Part shown: piece by piece, positions 31,701-34,824 of the stretch
Layout of the letters: each line of letters opens with the position of its first letter
Position numbering within the stretch: the first letter of the stretch is position 1
NCBI GenBank assembly: GCA_902796975.1
Contig: CADBRF010000300.1
Coordinates: forward strand, 1-34,824
Source: an uncultured Coriobacteriaceae bacterium
Lineage (GTDB): Bacteria > Actinomycetota > Coriobacteriia > Coriobacteriales > QAMH01
DNA length: 34,824 nt
Direction of reading: 5' to 3'
Position numbers and translations under genes: made by a program
The notes under the pieces: generated by a model
Seen by the model: only the letters and a program-made list of their open reading frames with translations
What the model was told of the DNA's origin: nothing
Databases searched by the model: none

Positions 31701-31863
31701 CCGCAACTCTACCGATAGCGGCTCCTTGATTTTGGCAGACGCGAGACTGCAGACCAAGGGCTATGGCAAGCAGTTCCTCCGCGCCATGCCCACTCATGAT
31801 GTGCGCACCATGACCATTGCCGAGATTGCCGCCGAGCTCAAAGAACGCAACAACCGCAACTAG
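28777..31863 (+). CDS. dinG: DnaQ-type 3'-5' exonuclease fused to a DinG/XPD-family helicase
   Basis: 1028 aa. An acidic tandem-repeat N terminus (DDIPM/DEFPP units, 8-31) leads to a DEDDh exonuclease domain (about 103-265): D108/E110 in DTETTG, D193 in HNAEFD, H243/D248 in HRADDD. Then a superfamily 2 XPD-like helicase: Walker A EAGTGVGKS (378-386), four cysteines C445, C504, C509 and C516 for a [4Fe-4S] cluster, DEAH (558-561) and motif VI QAAGRLIRN (969-977). DinG enzymes unwind D-loops, R-loops and G4. The start is a TTG after GAGGCAAGG; ATG 28810 is an alternative. Confidence 0.93.
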   Translation: MSKDWSLDDIPMDDIPMDEFPPDDIPPMEFGDESIPKGLAAYEEDLPIPGDLNAIGTRASHLAPAIQTLDEYLIPGTGANIRARYAAFAERAREGAFALVEKPVVIIDTETTGLDVAHDALTQIAAARMEGPKIVARFNTFVNPGRHIPAEIVELTGITDEDVKDAPTPAEAVAQLAEFVGDADLVAHNAEFDQSVVMRQARPGTLMGSWIDTVALSRIVLPRIKSHRLIDLANAFGLYSPTHRADDDVTALCGVWRILLMALADLPAGMATWISKLSPETDWPLRQLFQTRAAAEPGVDFSLRRLRSERVRPEHESSKADAEGIPLSFPSERELRGAFLPGGTASSMYPGYEIREEQVAMALEVGAAFRENGFRALEAGTGVGKSMAYLLPAALSAKRNGITVGVATKTNALMDQLIYHELPRLSRALGSLSYVALKGYEHYPCLRKVERMAADGHELSASTIEMVATIASFTGQTSWGDLDAINFNWYSVSRSDIEANPTDCLKSRCPFYPHLCFLHGARRAADSADIVVTNHALLFRDIEMDNGILPPIRHWIIDEAHATETEARRQLSCSITARDLNNALLRLSSNKSGTIARVRRTASGTDGGDILYGITADITAHCEQIQALSSSFFSYVKDLAEESNERQGSYDRLTLWVGPDLRASGTWATLERLGGKLSEKLGDLVRLLRDLISRLEGFDNAFTEQKADLSHVTSAINAMREALELVLDGSDETYVYSAQLDRRPTKIAEALCAEKLDIGAELAESFYPNTKSVVYTSATLATGDASNPFKHFLHATGLDLLPEHRVATKQLASSYDFENHMTIYLPSDIPDPHDRQYQGELARLLLDVHRAMGGSVLTLFTNRREMEQLYHSLKPQLKAEGIDLAAQVRGISTKNLRDRFLSDEALSLFALKSFWEGFDAPGDTLRCVIIPKLPFGRPSDPLARERELREERAAWRKYSLPEAIMDLKQAAGRLIRNSTDSGSLILADARLQTKGYGKQFLRAMPTHDVRTMTIAEIAAELKERNNRN
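28798..28857 (+). repeat. Four tandem 15-bp units in the 5' end of the dinG-like gene
   Basis: Four consecutive 15-bp units, 28798-28812, 28813-28827, 28828-28842 and 28843-28857, encode D-D-I-P-M, D-D-I-P-M, D-E-F-P-P, D-D-I-P-P, followed by M-E-F. Units 1 and 2 differ by one base. The encoded repeat resembles the acidic tip of single-stranded DNA-binding protein (D-D-D-I-P-F). Confidence 0.8.
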
Positions 31864-31871
31864 CCGGCCAC

Positions 31872-31902
31872 CATGACAGTTACCTCGTAGACAATTGTCA
31901 TG
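31872..31902. promoter_or_regulatory. Inverted repeats between dinG and the small Cys-rich gene
   Basis: CATGACA (31872-31878) and TGTCATG (31896-31902) are inverted repeats; inside the second arm lies a 10-bp palindrome GACAATTGTC (31890-31899). A related ATTGACAAT (31926-31934) follows and overlaps a -35-like TTGACA. The arrangement could be an operator for the small gene at 32047 or a weak terminator for dinG; it lacks a T-run. Confidence 0.4.
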
Positions 31903-32046
31903 TTCTCCGCGCGAGGCGGGGGCGAATTGACAATATGTAGGGGGAATTGCATTGATTTCGTTGCATTCACAACGAGCTCGGTTTGCGTTCAAAGCTATGA
32001 TGCAGAATACATCCGGAACCAAATTCAATTGCTGAGGAGAATCGCC

Positions 32047-32289
32047 GTGGATACGCTTACAGGATGCTCCGGTCATGACCCGACACCAACGCTTGAAATC
32101 CGCACCTGCCCGCAGTGTGGCGCTGAAGTCGAGGTTTTTTCCACGGACGCTTCCGTCAAGTGTGACAACTGCGGCTTCGAGGTCTTCAACAACAAGGTGT
32201 CATGTGTCAAATGGTGCAAATACGCTCGCCTCTGCATGGGCGAGGACGCCTACAAGGCTGCAATGGAGGTTGCAAACCGCCAGTCTTGA
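32047..32289 (+). CDS. Small cysteine-rich (zinc-ribbon-like) protein
   Basis: 80 aa from a GTG start, preceded by GAGGAG at 7 nt. Cysteines lie in RTCPQCGAEVEVFS, KCDNCGFEVF, SCVKWCKYARLC, giving two CxxC pairs, a C-x3-C pair and a further Cys, enough for one zinc ion plus a second site. The CPxCG...CxxCG...CxxWCxYAxxC pattern resembles the C-terminal extension of some clostridial HD-domain proteins, as recalled from memory. An upstream ATG (31900) is in frame but lacks a ribosome site. It is convergent with the ferredoxin gene, 20 nt away. Confidence 0.78.
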   Translation: MDTLTGCSGHDPTPTLEIRTCPQCGAEVEVFSTDASVKCDNCGFEVFNNKVSCVKWCKYARLCMGEDAYKAAMEVANRQS

Positions 32290-32309
32290 TCGCCCGCGCG
32301 CCTCTTGTT

Positions 32310-32519
32310 TCAGTCTCCGCGATTGAAAATTGCCCGCGCGGGGCAGGCATCGTTGCACGCACCGCATAGGGTGCAGCGGGTCTGGTCGATACAGGGAAGC
32401 CCGGTTTCGTCCCACTCGATGCAATTGCTTGGACAGACCTTGAAGCAGACACCGCACCTGATGCAGGACATGGTGATGACATAGCCCTCTTCATCGCACT
32501 CGACATCGCGTCCCATCAT
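32310..32519 (-). CDS. 2[4Fe-4S] ferredoxin
   Basis: 69 aa. Two cluster motifs, C-I-R-C-G-V-C-F-K-V-C-P and C-T-L-C-G-A-C-N-D-A-C-P, each C-x2-C-x2-C-x3-C-P, as in clostridial-type ferredoxins. It is a small low-potential electron carrier. It starts ATG-ATG with AGAGGCGGGG upstream and lies 74 nt after the DUF3786 gene, in the same direction. It may pass electrons to the corrinoid activase encoded first in this operon; this is inference. Confidence 0.92.
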   Translation of the reverse strand: MMGRDVECDEEGYVITMSCIRCGVCFKVCPSNCIEWDETGLPCIDQTRCTLCGACNDACPARAIFNRGD

Positions 32520-32545
32520 CCCCGCCTCTCACTTCCGCTCACCGC

Positions 32546-32582
32546 CACCAGCCAGTTTCCCCTGAGACTTTTGGCTGGTGCG
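32546..32582 (-). repeat. Hairpin between the DUF3786 and ferredoxin genes
   Basis: Eight-base arms CACCAGCC and GGCTGGTG pair around a loop of about 19 nt in the 74-nt gap, with no T-run. It may adjust relative expression of ferredoxin in the operon. Ends are approximate. Confidence 0.35.
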
Positions 32583-32593
32583 AAGTCATCTTC

Positions 32594-33232
32594 CTATTCC
32601 CGACAGGACTTGAGGGCGCCGAGAAGGATATCGCCCACCGCCGCAAGATCCTCTGCTGTGAAGGCAAGCTGGGTATTGTCGGAGAAGAGGATCTGGGCAG
32701 AAGGTGGGAACTCGTCATCGGCCTCCCACACCACAAGCCGCACAAAGACTCCGTCTACGAACTCAAAATCGTACGAGGCATCACCGTCCGCCGCAGGCAT
32801 GCCCCCAAGCTTTTCGCAGGCCAGGGAGAACTGGCTTGCGCTCTTGAACATGAAGGCGAGGCGGTTGATGCAGCGCCCGGTGAACGCCTTGAGATAAGCC
32901 TGCCCCCAGGGGATTTGCGCATAGGGAACAAAAGTGCCAGAACCCGGCACCAGCTGGTGCTCCAGTACGAGATGTCCCAGGAGAATGCGTACGTTGGGAG
33001 CAGTTGCCGCGCCCGTATCAGCGCAGACAGTCTCCATGCTAGGCCATGCCAGGCGAACTTCGCGCCCAAGGAGGTGAACGGTGAACCATTGATTTTCGGC
33101 ATCGTAGAGCACGCCAGACCGCCTAGCCATCTCCGCCGGGTTGGCCTGGGCAAAGCGTTCGGAGTAGTACTCGATGGGATGCTCATTCTTGTTGTCGTGC
33201 AACGTGGCAATCTGCGGTTTTTCTTCAGTCAT
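32594..33232 (-). CDS. DUF3786 domain protein
   Basis: 212 aa. The pattern PIEYYSERFAQANPAEMARRSGVLYDAENQWFTVHLLGREVRLAWP, followed by LGHLVLEHQLVPGSGTFVPYAQIPWGQAYLKAFTGRCINRLAF, matches the DUF3786 family found in anaerobes near corrinoid-protein genes. Its role is unknown. GAAAGG lies before the ATG at 33232. It lies 37 nt after the RACo-like gene and is followed by the ferredoxin, in one operon. Confidence 0.85.
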   Translation of the reverse strand: MTEEKPQIATLHDNKNEHPIEYYSERFAQANPAEMARRSGVLYDAENQWFTVHLLGREVRLAWPSMETVCADTGAATAPNVRILLGHLVLEHQLVPGSGTFVPYAQIPWGQAYLKAFTGRCINRLAFMFKSASQFSLACEKLGGMPAADGDASYDFEFVDGVFVRLVVWEADDEFPPSAQILFSDNTQLAFTAEDLAAVGDILLGALKSCRE

Positions 33233-33269
33233 TGCTCGCCTTTCGTCACCAGCGTCCGCTCCCTTCGCG

Positions 33270-34824
33270 CTAGGCAAAGAGACTTGCATCCGTATGCGGG
33301 AGGAAGCACGACGCTACGAATTCATCCATGTAACCCGGATGGGTGGAAAGCTCGATGTAGGTCATATTGCGTCCAAGCTCGAAAGTCCGATTGGTCGCAT
33401 CCGCCGAGAGTAGCATGGAGCAGGCGCCAGTCAGGCTCGAATTGCCCACATAGCTGTAGCGCAGTTCCGGAATCTTGGGGAGCATGCCAATAGAGATGGC
33501 GTTATGGATGTTGATACCCCCACCAATACCTCCAGCGATTATTACCCTGTCGAGCATGTCGACCGGCATATCAAGCGAGCTCAGCATCGAGCGCGTGGCA
33601 GAGAAGATAGCCCCTTTCGCGCGGATGAAGTTGTCGATATCGGTTTCATTGATGGTGATTGCCGAGCCCGTTCCGCTTTCAGAGGGAAAGGCGATTACAT
33701 ATTCTCCGCGGCCATGTTCGTTGAAGCGCACACGCCCGCGCTCGCGGGTGAACCTGCCCTTGGCGTCGATAAAGCCTCTGCGGAAGAGCTCTGCCACCAC
33801 ATCGACGAGGCCGGATCCACACAGGCCGAGAGGCCTGACACTGCCGATAACGTTGTAAATCGGCTCAAGGGTTTCCGGGTCGATAGTGAGGGCCTGGATA
33901 GCTCCCCTCGTAGCGCGCATACCGCATGAGATATCGCCGCCCTCGAAAGCAGGACCCGCCGAGCAGGCACAGCAGAGCATGAAATCCGCGTTGCCCAGTA
34001 CCAGCTCGCCATTCGTGCCGAGGTCAACGAAGAGCGTCATCTCCTCGGAAGTCCACAGGCGCGAAGCAAGCACGCCCGCAGTGATATCGCCCCCCACATA
34101 GCTGCCCACATTGGGGGCGAACACCACGCTGGCGTTGGGGGCAAGCGGAAGACCGACTTCTCTGGCTGTTTTGCCGTGTACTTCTAGGAACTTGGGCACA
34201 AAGGGCTCGAGTCTGATGCTCGAGGCGTCTACCCCCAAGAAGAGATGCTCCATGGTGGTATTGCCCGCGATGACGCAACGGATGACCCTCTGGGGCAAGA
34301 TGCCTGCATGAGAGCAGAGCCCCTCGATGAGCGGGATGACGGTCTCCTCGCGTACCGCGTGCTGCAATTTCCAGATGCCCTCTGGCTTACTCTGGTTGAT
34401 GATGCGGTTGATGACATCTGCCCCGTAGCGAATTTGCGCATTCCCCGAGCTGATATGGTCGAGCATCGTGCCCGTTTCCAGGTCAATCAGAGCGGCGGCA
34501 ACGGTGGTTGTGCCGATGTCGATAGCGATGCCATAGCCCCCGTGCGGAGCATCGCGTTCGATTCCGGTGTCGAAAATCGCACGAATGTCGTGATCGTAGC
34601 GGTTAAGCTCTTCAGCAGCAGAAAGGCTCGAGGTCTGGATACCCTTCTTGAAGCTCCACGCAGTTGGGGGAATCCAGATGGTCGCATCGCCGCAAACGCT
34701 GCTTTGGCAAACAAGGCGCCATCCATCTACATACTCGCTGTCATCGAGATGGATATTGCGCGTGCTGTCAACCGTACCGGCGATGAGTTTGGCACGGCAC
34801 TTGCCGCACGTGCCCGTTCCGCCG
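33270..34824 (-). CDS. RACo-like reductive activator of corrinoid proteins (ASKHA, DUF4445), 5' end outside the window
   Basis: At least 517 residues; the start lies beyond the right edge. The visible N terminus, GGTGTCGKCRAK, is the second half of a [2Fe-2S] ferredoxin motif, with a later Cys in WRLVCQ. After a linker, an ASKHA ATPase domain begins AIDIGTTTVAAALIDLETG and has RVIRCVIAGNTTMEHLFLG, LFVDLGTNGELVLG and LGLCGSGLVD. RACo proteins use ATP and reduced iron-sulfur to return Co(II) to Co(I) in corrinoid methyl-transfer proteins. DUF3786 and ferredoxin follow. The substrate system is unknown. Confidence 0.92.
   Translation of the reverse strand, partial: GGTGTCGKCRAKLIAGTVDSTRNIHLDDSEYVDGWRLVCQSSVCGDATIWIPPTAWSFKKGIQTSSLSAAEELNRYDHDIRAIFDTGIERDAPHGGYGIAIDIGTTTVAAALIDLETGTMLDHISSGNAQIRYGADVINRIINQSKPEGIWKLQHAVREETVIPLIEGLCSHAGILPQRVIRCVIAGNTTMEHLFLGVDASSIRLEPFVPKFLEVHGKTAREVGLPLAPNASVVFAPNVGSYVGGDITAGVLASRLWTSEEMTLFVDLGTNGELVLGNADFMLCCACSAGPAFEGGDISCGMRATRGAIQALTIDPETLEPIYNVIGSVRPLGLCGSGLVDVVAELFRRGFIDAKGRFTRERGRVRFNEHGRGEYVIAFPSESGTGSAITINETDIDNFIRAKGAIFSATRSMLSSLDMPVDMLDRVIIAGGIGGGINIHNAISIGMLPKIPELRYSYVGNSSLTGACSMLLSADATNRTFELGRNMTYIELSTHPGYMDEFVASCFLPHTDASLFA

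Overview
The window looks like chromosomal DNA of a strictly anaerobic, moderately high-GC actinobacterium, most likely class Coriobacteriia (Eggerthella/Slackia-like). That placement is inference from gene content: a Tad pilus locus with no outer-membrane secretin, a WYL-domain PafBC-like pair, a RACo-type corrinoid activase with a DUF3786 neighbour, small ferredoxins and a radical-SAM HemN-like enzyme. Genes are closely packed. Nearly all of the first 13.8 kb is on the minus strand. I saw no rRNA, tRNA, CRISPR array, insertion sequence or phage gene.

Layout. (1) 1-309: no protein gene; the minus strand carries the 5' part of a SAM-I (S-box) riboswitch whose gene lies beyond the left edge. 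(2) 310-2572: ruvC-ruvA-ruvB operon with a promoter that has a LexA/SOS box between -35 and -10. (3) 2681-3993: two TrkA-like K+-channel regulatory proteins. (4) 4257-4400: a tiny CxxC protein (DUF5679-like) with a clear terminator. (5) 4650-12891: a compact Tad pilus operon, in transcription order CpaB/SAF, TadZ, TadA, TadB, TadC, Flp pilin, a second pilin-like protein, TadE, a 696-aa TadG-like protein, a second TadE-like pseudopilin and a DUF192 protein. (6) 13158-14493: HXXEE membrane protein divergent from a TetR regulator, with a perfect operator between them. (7) 14620-17902: small membrane proteins, an MTA/SAH-deaminase-like amidohydrolase and purC. (8) 18032-20151: OmpR/BaeS-type two-component system. 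(9) 20295-24420: Tat lipoprotein, TSCPD protein, purB and a membrane-anchored protein with an N-terminal cysteine cluster. (10) 24566-26474: two tandem WYL regulators (PafB/PafC-like). (11) 26488-28577: HemN-like radical SAM protein and a tail-anchored protein. (12) 28777-31863: a fused DnaQ exonuclease/XPD-DinG helicase. (13) 32047-34824: a small cysteine-rich protein, convergent with a ferredoxin-DUF3786-RACo operon that runs off the right edge.

Themes. DNA repair appears three times: SOS-controlled ruvCAB, the PafBC-like pair and the DnaQ-DinG helicase. The Tad locus is translationally coupled almost throughout and encodes four proteins with the same prepilin processing signature (G|Q-x-[TA]-[TV]-E), but no prepilin peptidase. 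The right end suggests corrinoid-dependent anaerobic C1 or methyl-transfer metabolism. The most interesting items for follow-up are the SOS box in the ruv promoter, the SSB-tail-like tandem repeat at the N terminus of the DinG-like helicase, the kinase tail carrying a QLTLF motif, and the RACo-DUF3786-ferredoxin operon. I did not find a clearly new multi-gene defence or mobile system.
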